DNA from: Brachynemurus nebulosus
Lineage: Eukaryota; Arthropoda; Insecta; Neuroptera; Myrmeleontidae
Length of the DNA stretch: 64,000 nt
Reading direction: 5' to 3'
Assembly (NCBI GenBank): GCA_035578155.1
Contig: JAPWDM010000015.1
Coordinates: 1,379,001-1,443,000, forward strand
Below the pieces are notes generated by a model. It had not been told where the DNA came from. It did no database searches and saw only the letters and a list, made by a program, of their open reading frames with translations. This document shows, in pieces, positions 12,949 through 23,489 of the stretch (the first letter of the stretch is position 1; each line of letters opens with the position of its first letter). Position numbers and translations under genes: made by a program.

Positions 12949-13977
12949 TCACTGTTTCCACGACTTACACGGCCACCCATTTTTTACATAATCATAAACT
13001 TTATTTAATATGAAATCATTTGCTATTTCATGGCGTACATCCTTAAGTTTTACTTCTAAACTATCTACGTCATTTATATGATTAATATTTCCTATTGCGT
13101 CTGAGTCTATTTCCGTAGGATTTCCAATTGGTAACCTACTCAAGGCATCTACGTGTGCCATATTTCTTGCGGGTCTGTGTTGAAAGTCATAATCAAACAT
13201 TGATAGTGTTACTGCCCAACGTTGTAACCGAGAACAAGCTATGGTAGACGTACCCTTTTTTGGGTGAAATATTTCTTTTAATGCTTGTGCATCAGAAGGT
13301 AGCGTAAATTTATGACCGTATATGTATTTATAAAATTGTTTCATTGCAAATATTATAGCTAATCCTTCTCTGTGCAATTGACTATAATTCTTTTCTGCGG
13401 GCGATAATGTACTAGACGCGAAAAGTATTGGTTTTTCTATTCCATCTACTACATGACATAAAATAGCACCTACCCCATGGGGACTCGCATCGGCTACTAC
13501 TACTATCGGTTTATTTGGATCATATATTTCTAATAACGCGTTTTGTTGTAGTAGCAATTTACTTTTCTCAAAAGTTTTTTGACATTCCGGTGTCCATACA
13601 AATTTCGTATCTTTACGTAATAATTTATATAATTCGCGAAGTTCCGACGATAAATTTGGAATGAATCTTGAATAATAATTTAACAAACCTAAATACGACT
13701 GAAGTTCAGTCAGATTTTTCGGACTTGGAGCATCTACAATGGCTTTTATTTTAGTTTCGCTAGGTTTTATTCCCTGCTCAGTAAGGGGATGTCCTAGATA
13801 ATCAATACTAGTGTTAAAAAATTTACACTTTTCTATATTTATACGAACATTAAAATTGTTTAATCGTTCCAACACTAACTTTAATTTTTGTTTACAATTT
13901 TCAAAATTTTCAGCTCCGATTAAAATATCATCTAAATAACAAAATACTTTTGGAATACCCTGTAAAATTTGATCCAT
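12949..13977 (-). pseudogene. Gypsy RT (C-terminal half) and RNase H
   Basis: 342 codons starting at MDQILQGIPKVFCYLDDILIG, with the catalytic YLDD. The thumb (DYLGHPLTEQGIKPSETK) and an RNase H domain (IVVVADASPHGVGAILCHV, later HRPARNMAHVDALSRL) follow. The piece overlaps the stop of the gag-pol frame at 13977. Just upstream, an in-frame TAG and a frame change separate it from the N-terminal part of RT. Roughly 55-60 residues of the RT fingers/palm expected in the family are absent. Confidence 0.9.
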
Positions 13978-15677
13978 TACTGACTAGAAAATCGATGGCG
14001 CCGAAACCACCCCAAAACATAATCTAATAAAGCAAATAAATCGTCTATCCTAGGTAGTGGATAACGTTCTGTTCGTAAGTACGGGTTTATGGTAACTTTA
14101 CAATCAACACACAACCGAATACCGCCATTCGATTTTTTTACTACTACAATGGGTGATGCCCATTCTGAATGTTGTACGGGAACAAAGATACCTTGTTCGC
14201 ATAATTTATCCAATTCGGAACTAACCTGATCTCTAAACTTAAATGGTATTGGATAAGCCTTATGAAAAATAGGTACAATATTACTATCTAAAATAATTTC
14301 CGCTTTAAAATTTTTTATGGTTTGGCCTGGCTGAGTCGATAGTACATTAGGATATTCTACTTTTATAGAATCAATTAAACTTTTATTAGCAACATGACAA
14401 TTAATTTGTTTTACCATATACAAATTTCGCCAATTTGGGAACAGCTCGTCTAACCAATCGCGTCCCATTAACGATGGTAATGATTTTCTTCCACAAACTA
14501 CTACTAATTCAAGATATTTTTCCGGACCGTCACTGTTTGTCCTTACACGTACTGCTGTCCTTCCAACCGTGCTAACTACTTCGTCTGTAACAGATAACAA
14601 AAGTTTAGGTTCTTGTTTTAACGGTAAATTTGGAAATTGCTCGATAAACTTATCTTTTGAGATAATACTAACACAGGAACCGGTGTCACATTCCATAGAT
14701 ATTTGCTTATTTTCTACCCGTAAATCTACAGTTAACGGACTATGAATCCTCATTATATTAGCAGTGTTCCTTTCAACTACAGTCCCTTCGGCTACACTGT
14801 TGATTTCCCCGTATTCTTCGCTGTCAACTTCAACTTGATTTACTCTTCGGGATTCGGAAGGTGAACGTAATCGCGCTGATGATGAAGGTGAACGGAACCG
14901 CGTATTTCTACTAATGCATGCTTTCGCCATGTGACCATATTTTCCGCATTTAAAACATTTTAAACCCCTTGCTGGGCAACCGTTAGCTGGATGTGAATTC
15001 CCACAACGGCTGTAAATTTCTCTGACCTTGGAAGAACTTCTAATTTGTGACGATTGTAACGAACGATGTCGTCGATTTGATCGCGATCTTGCTGCTGGTG
15101 TGTAAATTTTCGCTACTTCCTGTACCGACATACGTTTATTTTCCTTTGTAGCTAATTCCCAACTAATGGCCATGGTAACTGCTTTTTCTAAAGACAAATT
15201 TGTTTCCTTTAATAACGTCATTCTTAATTCTTGACTAATTAACCCAAATACAAATCGGTCCCGCAGTGCATCGTTCAAAAATGGTCCGAAATTACAAGTT
15301 TGCGCACGTGCTCTCAATTCAACTTCATATTCAGCAACTGATTGGCCCATTTTTTGATCTTCTTTATGAAATTTGTACTGTTCCGCAATGATATTTGTTA
15401 AGGGCGTAAAATGTAGTTTTAATTTGCTTACTAATTCTAAATATGATTTTTTGGCTGGTACTTCCGGTGCAAAAAGTTTTTTCAAAACTGAATACGTTTC
15501 CGCGCCAATATAAATAATAAAAAATGATACCTTTCTTGATTCTTCAATGTTGTTTAAATTAAAAAATTGTTCCAGTCGTTCAATATATTCGATAAAATTT
15601 TCACCCGGAACGTATTCATTTATATGTCCCATTACATTACTCATATTACTTGCTATATGTGTTTCCTTTTCGGTCAT
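13977..15677 (-). pseudogene. Gypsy Gag, protease and start of RT
   Basis: 566 codons from the ATG at 15677. Residues about 10-190 are a Ty3/gypsy gag (FIEYIERLEQFFNLNNIE, DRFVFGLISQELRMTLL). A zinc knuckle follows (CFKCGKYGHMAKAC, about residue 240), then an aspartic protease with DTGS (ISMECDTGSCVSII, about 325). The RT start is seen in WASPIVVVKKSNGGIRLCVD and RYPLPRIDDLFALLD. Translation then runs into a deletion junction and stops after unrelated residues. Gag and protease look intact; RT does not. Confidence 0.9.
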
Positions 15678-15821
15678 TGGTGAAAAACAAATCTTCTTTT
15701 TTCTCGGTAATCTTGATTTAAAACTTGTAATATATTTTCCGAACTTCTTTTTTATTCTTTTTCACTTTTAAATTTAAATTTATTTTACCACTATCATTTT
15801 TGTTTTTTTCTTTTTTGTTTT

Positions 15822-15836
15822 AATCCTCGTCGCCAA
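15822..15836 (-). other. Candidate primer-binding site
   Basis: TTGGCGACGAGGATT directly follows the 5' LTR on the minus strand, where the tRNA primer should anneal. I did not assign the tRNA. Confidence 0.5.
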
Positions 15837-16003
15837 TGTTACGGGATAGGTTTTTTTAATAATGTTTGCACGCCATTGTCTTACTTAATACTCTCTTTAT
15901 TGACTCGTCATCATGTACTTATATATACATTATAGGTAATTAACACGCAGTAACTTCCACGTATCATACGCATCATACACGTCATACCATACATCATAGA
16001 TCA
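15837..16003 (-). repeat. 5' LTR of the gypsy element, U3 missing
   Basis: Nearly identical to 11259-11425. The remaining outer part of the LTR is absent and PolB-1 sequence starts at once beyond 16003. Confidence 0.85.
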
Positions 16004-16009
16004 AAAGCT

Positions 16010-18660
16010 GTTTAGCATTAATTTGGCGAGTGATCGTAGGCCTGGATTTTTTAAAATTTTGGCCCAATCTAGACGAACCCCCTCCTTTTCAAAATATTCG
16101 TCTACGTATCGATTTCGTTCTTCAACCGTGGTACAATTTGACGGCCATCCTGAAGCTCCTTGTTTCATTTTTAAAACTTATTTATGAAATCAGCAAATAA
16201 ACCACCATTATCTGTTTCTTTGTCATACTGTGTAACATCATATTGCCAAATTTTATAAACTTCACACAGTCGGTATCCTAATTCAACAGCCTTCTATACT
16301 TCATCCACTACCCAAGTTCCAGTGAGAGTCCTCTCTTCGTCGGTGTGTGTACATTCTTCTTGATTGCACTCTTCTCCACACAGCCGACACAACACAAACA
16401 CGAGTTTATTGTTTTGTTTTACTGGTAGTACCGGATGATACAAATTTTGCGGTGGTAAAATCGTACATTTAATCAATCCATTTACACTACTTAAATTGTC
16501 GTTTTCGATAAGTTCTTTGCATTCATCACCAATGTATATTTTTGGATGACCTAGGGGAAATTTTCCATATTTACAAACCCAGGGGTATAAGGAGTAGATG
16601 TCTATATATTTAATCTGCTCGTCGGCGCTATTAATTTTATAATATAATTTTGCACACCCTGTACGTTCACCATAAAAACTATCCCTTGGATTTAAAGGTA
16701 CGTAATTTATTAGAGGATGATCTTCTAAGTATTTCAAATCAGTTCTGGTCTTTAGCATTTTTCGAAACTCGCATTCCCATTTTTTCACGACTTCAAAACC
16801 TAGTTGTTGTATTTTCCTTGTTCTTACTTTTGCTTGTTCCAATCTGCTGTTCAGTGTATCATCCGGTGCTTCACGTAATGCTTCATTACGACGCGTTGGT
16901 TGACAAAGATCGTGACCGTGATAATAGCACCCGTGGAACTCGAAAACTTGATTTGTTTCTTCACACAATCCGTCAACTTTATAATTAGTCTCCGGCAGAA
17001 TTACTTCTCGCTGTCTACCCGCATGTTTAATTAAAATTCCCCGTTCGTTTTCTTCATATATCAGCCACTGTAGTGCAATTTTTGATTGATTATCTACTAA
17101 ACGATAATCGTCTCGAGGTATTATGCCGATTGTATTAGGTTGTAAAAATTTTTGACGAAACACCAAATTACAAGCAGATGCGATCGTAATTGCCTCCGTA
17201 AACGGACAAACATTACAGTCTTCTAAAAATGCCGCTCTAAATTTTATACAGGCTCTTTTTAGTATGTCGACGTCGCTAGTACAGTACTCTACAATTTCTT
17301 TTTTCATATTAAATATATACCCGCTTTCCTTTGTTTCATAGTACCATTTTAAAAAATTTTTTCTTTAATCTTCTTCTTCAATATTACCGGTACCTTTCTT
17401 CGTTTCTGGGGTGTAATAGGTTACATTTGGAAGGGGGCCAACATAATCTTTGTTTTCCTCCGTATTAAACAAATGAGGAAAATATCCTTTCTTAGACGAC
17501 GATGGTAAGTCAAAAACCTTAGGAAGTGCTGCGAGCGCGATTGGAAAATAGTTTAAGGAGTCAATAAAACGTACATTTTCAATTTCCAACATTAATATTT
17601 TTGACCCTTTCATAATAATATCTGGCCGAAGTTGTGTATTTTCAAAGACATACCTTAAAATGAACTAATGATCGGTAGGCCTGTCCGTTGTGTGCAATGG
17701 AAATAATTTTCTTGGAATTTTTTCTTATGTTTAACAGCTGCTTCATAAATGTGTCAATAACATTGTTCTTTAAAACATGTTGACGAAATCCACATTTCTG
17801 GCAAAATGCCAGTGTTTTCACATTAACACAATTATCACAACACTGAGTGTACACTCATAAATTTGGCTCATGTATCACTGTATCGGTGTTTTCGTTCAGC
17901 GGTTTTTCTTGTTTGGATTCTAAGTCAAAAAAGATAAATAACGTTTTGTCCAATTTTGGTTTCTTAATGTCTTTTTTAATGTAACGAAAATGATTAGCGG
18001 GAACATAACGGTCGCACATTTTACAAAAAATTTCACCGCACACATGCTTTTGCTTTCGGATTTTCTTGTTCACAGTTTTTAAACAACTATCACAACGTTT
18101 GATCAAATTACAAACAGTATCTACCCAACGATTTTTCTTTGCGATGATTCTCAAAACACTGTTGGCTACGGAAATCCCTATTACATCTATCGCATTTAAT
18201 TTCCACATTCTGTTTTGCACATGGGGGAGCCTGTTGACAACACGAACAGGTTGCACCACACCTATGTCTATTCCTTGTATTATACGGGGTATGGCAAGCT
18301 TCGCAGTAATAATGACAACAAAACGCTGCCGTCAAACTGGTTATTATACTAAAATGATTTTCATTTAACAACAGATTTATTTTGTAAATTGCGTCGTTGT
18401 TGTTTCCTTCAAATATCACTTCTCGACCTTTTGTTTGGTGCTTGTAAACAGTAATTTTGTATTTTTTTAGATGCTGTTGTAAAATTCTGAGTTCGTTGAT
18501 TCCAGCACCACTTTCAGGCACTACCAACCCTGTTTTATGTAACAGCTTGTTAACAATTTGTAAAATTCCGGATTTTTCTGTACTTTGGAAAAATCTAATT
18601 GCATCGGTATGTGATCATCAGTGAAATGCCTGTAGGTGCAAAACGATGTTTAGCTGCTTA
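16010..18660 (-). pseudogene. PolB-1: Polinton-type DNA polymerase B, central part, frameshifted
   Basis: Several minus-strand frames follow one another: 18108-18527, 17855-18259, 17642-17854, 17365-17613, 16294-17307 and about 16015-16290. In order they show a Cys/His zinc region (CDRCNRDFRSQQCFENH) and the first exonuclease motif (FIFFDLESKQ). Next come FIDSLNYFPIALAALPKV, the third exonuclease motif (EYCTSDVDILKR), a segment resembling Vsr-type endonucleases (FEFHGCYYHGHDLC) and polymerase motif A (YIDIYSLYP). The remnant ends near a conserved KNPGLRSLAKLMLNS, where the gypsy LTR begins. The catalytic DTDS half is missing. At least four frame changes are present. An acceptor-like TTTCTCTTTAAGCAG at about 18660 suggests an intron or insertion border. 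Confidence 0.82.
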
Positions 18661-19453
18661 AAGAGAAAAAAAATTAAGTGTATGTGATCGGTGAAAATTT
18701 AATTTTTTTTTGACATTGCACATCGCATGTGTATAAGTATGTGTTTATTACAATATGAATGTATGTGTGCGGAACCAACAAACTGTTATGGAAGGTCTTA
18801 TTTGAAAATACTTTTAAGTTTGAAAAAAAACATGAACTCGAATTTTATTTGTTATTTTGCCTATTTTGGCGCACAAAAAACTGCTTGGTTGTGGAGCTAA
18901 CTAAATTAATTCAGCGGGCTTTTATTAATAAATAGCCCCGAATTCCTCCCCAATTCAAACAATCAAATTGCGCATGAATTTTTTATTGGCAAAGATGGTT
19001 GATACGTCTTAACTGAGTAAAATATTCGAATTTGTGTTCTTGTATTTAAAATAATTTTTGAACATAAAAATTTTGATCTTTATATAAAGTGTTATGTACA
19101 TTGTAATATTCGTCAAAAACTCATTTTAAAACTATTTAAAATTGATTTAGTTACTTTAAAATCAGTGTTTATTGAAAGTTTATTTTCATTAAAAGTGAGT
19201 TTATTGTCACTTAAAACAATTTTACAGTTAAACCTCGTTAATGTTCCACTGCCTATTAAAATATCACAATTCAAACTGTTCAAAATTAAAAAAGATTACT
19301 GTTCAAGTGTAATATTCAATTTTTACAATTAAATCTATGGATTTATTTATCACAGTTTTTCTATTGTCTGTAGTTATAACAATTTTCCTAATCTTATGAA
19401 CTTAAAAATTTTTGTTTTTATGTAAAATGACTTTCATTAATTTTGAATTTGTA
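18661..19453. other. AT-rich DNA downstream of the gag-like gene
   Basis: No polymerase, integrase or LTR is visible, although this is where pol would follow gag. Confidence 0.5.
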
Positions 19454-20413
19454 TTAAATGAGTTTGATTCTGCCGTATTTTGGGTCGATTCGATTTTGAA
19501 ATTCGTCCAATCGCTTAGCTAGATGTTTTAGTGAATTAAGAGCTGGTAAAATATCAACAGTTGTTAACTTTTCTAGATAAACTGGCGAAGCACTTTCTAA
19601 AACATGTATGATAATAATGTTTTCGTCAAAACAATTTAAAGCTAATGATTTTTGTTCAAGGCCCAAAATAAAATTTATAAGTTTTTCACCAGTTCGTTGT
19701 GAACAATAAACATTATCTAACTGTAAACGGTGAGCTTGTAACGGAAATGTGAATGTTTCCCATAAAAGATTCTTAACGTCTGGCCAATTTTTATGAGTTA
19801 ACACACAATTAGCTAATGTTGTTTTGAGTTCACCTTTTGAATAAAATGCAAGTGCTTTTAAAAAATTTTCTAAATTAATCAAGTTTAACTGTACTATTTT
19901 TTCTACTTCAACTATGAAATTTAATAAAGTGTTCGGGTCTGAACCGTCCACATCTGGTGGTATATTTTGTAAGATTACATCAATGTTTGGTAGAAACTTA
20001 GAATTTTCACTATTTTTATTTATATTTATTAAAGCATTAATACCTTTATCCACTATTTTCGCTAAATCTTGTTGAAATGTATTCAAATTGTCGAGCTTCT
20101 GTGCAAGGATGTTGATGTTGCCAAGAGGATTGTGAATTGCGCCTTCAGCTGCTGGTTCTGAATTAGAGCGATGAGGTGTCTCTAGTGCGCCCATTGAGAA
20201 CAGCTGATTATGATTTCTATGTGGAGTCGAGGCACGATTCATGTTTGTAAAATGATCCTCTCGTTGCTGCATTGATGTTGATTGTGCGGCCACATCTATG
20301 AATTCCTGTACCAGCGGGTTTGGTTTACTATCCGGTTGATTAACTATTTTTGATGGCTCGGTTTGAGAATTGGAACTTTCCATGACTCGTTTTTTAGTGG
20401 ATCTCAGAAACAT
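19454..20413 (-). CDS. Retroviral-type Gag-like protein without pol
   Basis: An intact 319-codon frame (start MFLRSTKKRVMESSNSQ). The N-terminal 90 residues are low-complexity and Ser/Asn/Gln-rich. From about residue 140 the sequence looks like the helical capsid domain of insect gag proteins (FIVEVEKIVQLNLINLENFL, NWPDVKNLLWETFTFPLQ, GEKLINFILGLEQKSLAL). There is no zinc knuckle and no pol follows. The ATG lies 15 bases after a clear minus-strand splice acceptor (CATTTTAG/GATAAAAATT, exon from 20428). A donor (AACTG/GTAAGTTGA) lies at 21498, so an intron of about 1.07 kb in the 5' UTR is likely. It could be a truncated LTR element or a captured gag gene. Confidence 0.65.
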   Translation of the reverse strand: MFLRSTKKRVMESSNSQTEPSKIVNQPDSKPNPLVQEFIDVAAQSTSMQQREDHFTNMNRASTPHRNHNQLFSMGALETPHRSNSEPAAEGAIHNPLGNINILAQKLDNLNTFQQDLAKIVDKGINALININKNSENSKFLPNIDVILQNIPPDVDGSDPNTLLNFIVEVEKIVQLNLINLENFLKALAFYSKGELKTTLANCVLTHKNWPDVKNLLWETFTFPLQAHRLQLDNVYCSQRTGEKLINFILGLEQKSLALNCFDENIIIIHVLESASPVYLEKLTTVDILPALNSLKHLAKRLDEFQNRIDPKYGRIKLI

Positions 20414-20428
20414 TGATAAATTTTTATC

Positions 20429-21498
20429 CTAAAATGCAGAACAAAACAGCAGAAAAAGTTTCCAAAAAAGAAAAAAAATCTTTTTTTTTTGTCTTTTAGG
20501 GTACTAATGTAATCTTTTGTTTCAGAGAGAGAAGAAAATAGCCAGGTAATAATTACAATCAGTTTATGAAGAAAGGGGGGTTGAAATTAATTTTACTAGC
20601 TTAAAAAATTGTATTATTGTGCAATCACGAAAGACGTTACAACGATAATGTCGTAACATGTAAAATGTTTTTCAATCCAGACAAGAAAAAACTTGAGGTG
20701 CAAATGAAAGTTACGTAATCCAATTGCAAATAAAAATTTTAATATCAAAACAAATTTTTAACCAAAAAAAGAAATGTTTGTTAAGACAAACAGCGTTACC
20801 AGTTTTAGCTTGTCGGTGAAGAATGCAATTTTTTGATTATTTTGGCAAAATTTTAAAATAATATATTTTAAAATAGTGCCTTTATTACTGACAATTTTAA
20901 AAAAAAAAAATTGTTAAGAATACAAAAAATTTAGGTAATGAAGGATTTTTTGTAAATATTGCAACTAACTGATATTTTAAAGAAAATCCAAATGTGCATA
21001 TAAATTAAACTTGAACATCTGCACGCTCAATTTTGGCTATAAAAAATTGAAAACTGCTACCAAACTGGCCGTGTGGCGTAGTGATAGCCAAATAATCCCT
21101 TTGGGGTTATTGGGGAGCGGAATTAGCACACGCGGATCCAGTATTTTTTTCGCTCCGCCAACCAGTAGTGGGACCCCAAATTTCTATTCCGAGAGATGGC
21201 AGGTTGCTGGGTCCATAAATTTTATAAAAATTGTGCCGTGAATTCAAAGTACCCCACTAATGGTTAAGATAGATTCCCTTTAGTCGACAAAGGGTTAAAA
21301 AAAAATAAAAAAAACTGGCCAAAAGGGAGGAGTTGAAAATAAAACTCCAACCAATCAATAAAGTTCTTGTCTGGATCGGGCAGATTGAATTGAGTGAAAT
21401 TCGCGGATGAGAAACGCTGGAGGATACAGAAAGGAATTGGAACCAGTAGGTAATGATTCAGGGCGACGTAAAAACCCGTAAAATATAAATCAACTTAC
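20429..21498 (-). other. Predicted 5' UTR intron of the gag-like gene
   Basis: Donor GTAAGTTGAT at 21498 and acceptor with pyrimidine-rich context ending TTTTAG at 20429. The interior holds a GC-richer block at 21060-21240 (TGTGGCGTAGTGATAGCC, TTTGGGGTTATTGGGG) that looks like part of a SINE or MITE, but I could not delimit it. Confidence 0.5.
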
Positions 21499-21836
21499 CA
21501 GTTAGTCTCCGTGGTGGTGTGAGGCTTAACTATTCGGGCGGAATGCCACGAGGATTAAAAACCACGAGTTCGGCAGTACCAATAAATTTCAAAAAAAATT
21601 CTCCCGGAGGCTTTTCCCCAAGTCCGTCCAAGGATAGGGCTCAATGTTTAAAACGAATTAAATAAATAAAAAAAATCGACAATTCGTTTCTCCAATATTT
21701 TAATTTTGAAATATAAATCCTCCAGTGGTTACAAATCCAATTTCAAATTTCACAAACAGTTATTTTTACAATGAAAGTAAAATGTTACAATAATCGTTGA
21801 AAATTGTTTCACAATAATACAAAAATTCGAATGTGC

Positions 21837-21952
21837 AGAACGAAAGTTAAAATTCGAATCGACTTTTTAAGTTCCGTTAGAAGATGTTTCTTCCTCGGTG
21901 GATGAATTAAAAGAGAGCGAATTTTGATAAAGCGATGTTTAACTTTCGTTCT
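21837..21952. repeat. Short inverted-repeat element
   Basis: AGAACGAAAGTTAAA at 21837-21851 is repeated inverted at 21938-21952, enclosing about 86 bases. This could be a tiny MITE. Confidence 0.4.
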
Positions 21953-22184
21953 GTTTATAAAAATTCTAGATGTTTCATACAGTAAATTATATAATTAAAA
22001 ATAAATGTTTTTTTGTAAACAAGTTTTTTCAATTGAACAATGAAAGGTTTTTGAAACACGCAACTATTCATTCTATGTGCAAATCGATTCTTCATTTCAG
22101 GTCTCTGTAGAGAATTAGATAAGTTCCTCAACAGGTGGCTCTGTGTGTTGATTTTGTATTTTTTTGATTTTATATATTTTTTTA

Positions 22185-23012
22185 TCAAAATTCAATAATT
22201 ATGAAAACTTTAATGTGTGTTGTGATACAACGCCACACGGGTCTTTTCGCAAAATTGACGCTTGTAAACGTAAGCCCTACCTTCTCCTCCGCTTCAGCGT
22301 CCTTTGTAATAAGCTGTATAATTTCGTTAACACCTTGTTTTACCCACGCCAATGCATCTTTATTTTCGGATGCTTCCTTAATTTTAAATACAATACTGCG
22401 ACCGTTTAAATTAAACCGACGCACCCTCGTATTATTTTCGGACACGATTTCAAATTTTTCCATCGCATCGGAATCAATTTCAGCCATAGAGATATCGTTG
22501 ATTGATTCATCTGGACGCAACCTCGAATTTTCTTCGGGCACAATTTCAAAATTTTCAATTGAATCGGAATCATTTTCGGTCATAGGTGTATCGTTGATCA
22601 ATTCATCTGCAATCATAGGTATACCTACCAACAATTCTTCTAAAACAGCCAGCGGTATTTCTTCATTATCCACTCCGTTTAATAATTCTGGCATGTCTTG
22701 TGACGTTCTTTCGCTACCAGACCCACTTATGTCGTTATTTTCGTTTAACTCCATTATTAACTCCAACCAGCACGCAAACAATAAATCGGCCTCGAACGAC
22801 GTATTTGATTCCTCTGTAAAAAAAAGGTATTGTTGGATTATTTTTATCAAATAATTGACTCAAACACAATTTCTTTAAAAATTACATTTTTAAGTTGATG
22901 ATTTAAAATTTGTAAAAATTATATTTACCACCACATAAATTCTAAACTTTTAATTTCTTTATTTTCATCACGAACACTTTGAATAAAATCATTAGAATGA
23001 TAATAAGACATT
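22185..23012 (-). pseudogene. PolB-1: N-terminal exons
   Basis: A 221-codon frame (22185-22850) is acidic at first (ISGSGSERTSQDMPELL). It then contains a segment typical of the N terminus of Polinton-type DNA polymerases (VFKIKEASENKDALAWVKQG, VGLTFTSVNFAKRPVW). The frame enters at an acceptor (TTTTTTTTACAG/AGGAATC, about 22814). Upstream, a short exon opens with MSYYHSNDFIQSVRDENKEI just after acceptor ATTTTACAG (about 23013) and ends at GTGGTG/GTAAAT near 22935. The phases of these two exons as seen would give a stop, so a lesion or another splice site is involved. Linking this to the polymerase body at 16.0-18.66 kb is my inference from order, strand and family content. Confidence 0.6.
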
Positions 23013-23139
23013 TTCTGTAAAATTATGTTTACTTAAAATCAGTTTTATAATATAAAAAATCTGTTTTAACACTTTTTCAAAATAAAACTGTGGTTTGAAA
23101 TTTACAAAACTGAGAAATTAAAAATAGTTTTATACTTAC

Positions 23140-23234
23140 AAAGTTAAATTTTCTTTGCTAATTGCTCCGACGCTCACAACTGGAACGATTGAATAAAACA
23201 ATGCTTTGCTTTGATTACCGCGCACTATATATAC
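23140..23234 (-). promoter_or_regulatory. PolB-1 core promoter and 5' UTR exon
   Basis: On the minus strand TATATATAG starts at 23233. A CA start (GCATTG, A at 23202) lies 31 bases downstream. The untranslated exon then ends in a consensus donor (AACTTT/GTAAGTATA, G at 23139). The layout matches that of PolB-2 at 47.7 kb. Confidence 0.55.
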
Positions 23235-23424
23235 AAACAAAAACACGTGTTTTTAATTTACGTTACCTGAAAAATACGGTCACTTTAGGTGTGTGCTTTT
23301 AATTTTAATTGCAAATCATAAGAATAATGTCACCGCAAAATATTTTATAAAAAAATGCAAGGATGAAAAATGTGAATAATTATTTGTACTTAAGATTTGT
23401 AATTAATAAAACTTATAAAATCGG

Positions 23425-23426
<2 letters not shown>

Positions 23427-23484
<58 letters not shown>
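23427..23484. repeat. TA microsatellite
   Basis: About 29 uninterrupted TA dinucleotides. Confidence 0.95.

Positions 23485-23489
<5 letters not shown>

Larger units (their letters stand above)
11259..16003 (-). mobile_element. Ty3/gypsy LTR retrotransposon, defective
   Basis: Minus-strand element with a complete 3' LTR at 11259-11561, a polypurine tract next to it, gag/protease/RT/RNase H/integrase frames, and a 5' LTR at 15837-16003 that matches only the inner 167 bases of the 3' LTR. The missing part is U3, about 136 bases. The outer side of the truncated LTR abuts PolB-1 coding sequence directly, and no target-site duplication is visible. Either a deletion removed the end or the join is a later rearrangement. 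Reverse transcriptase and integrase both carry inactivating lesions. Confidence 0.9.

Noticed and set aside
22201..22854. 217-codon plus-strand frame rich in Ser/Ile
   Set aside because: It is the antisense shadow of the acidic PolB-1 N-terminal exon, which matches family features on the minus strand.
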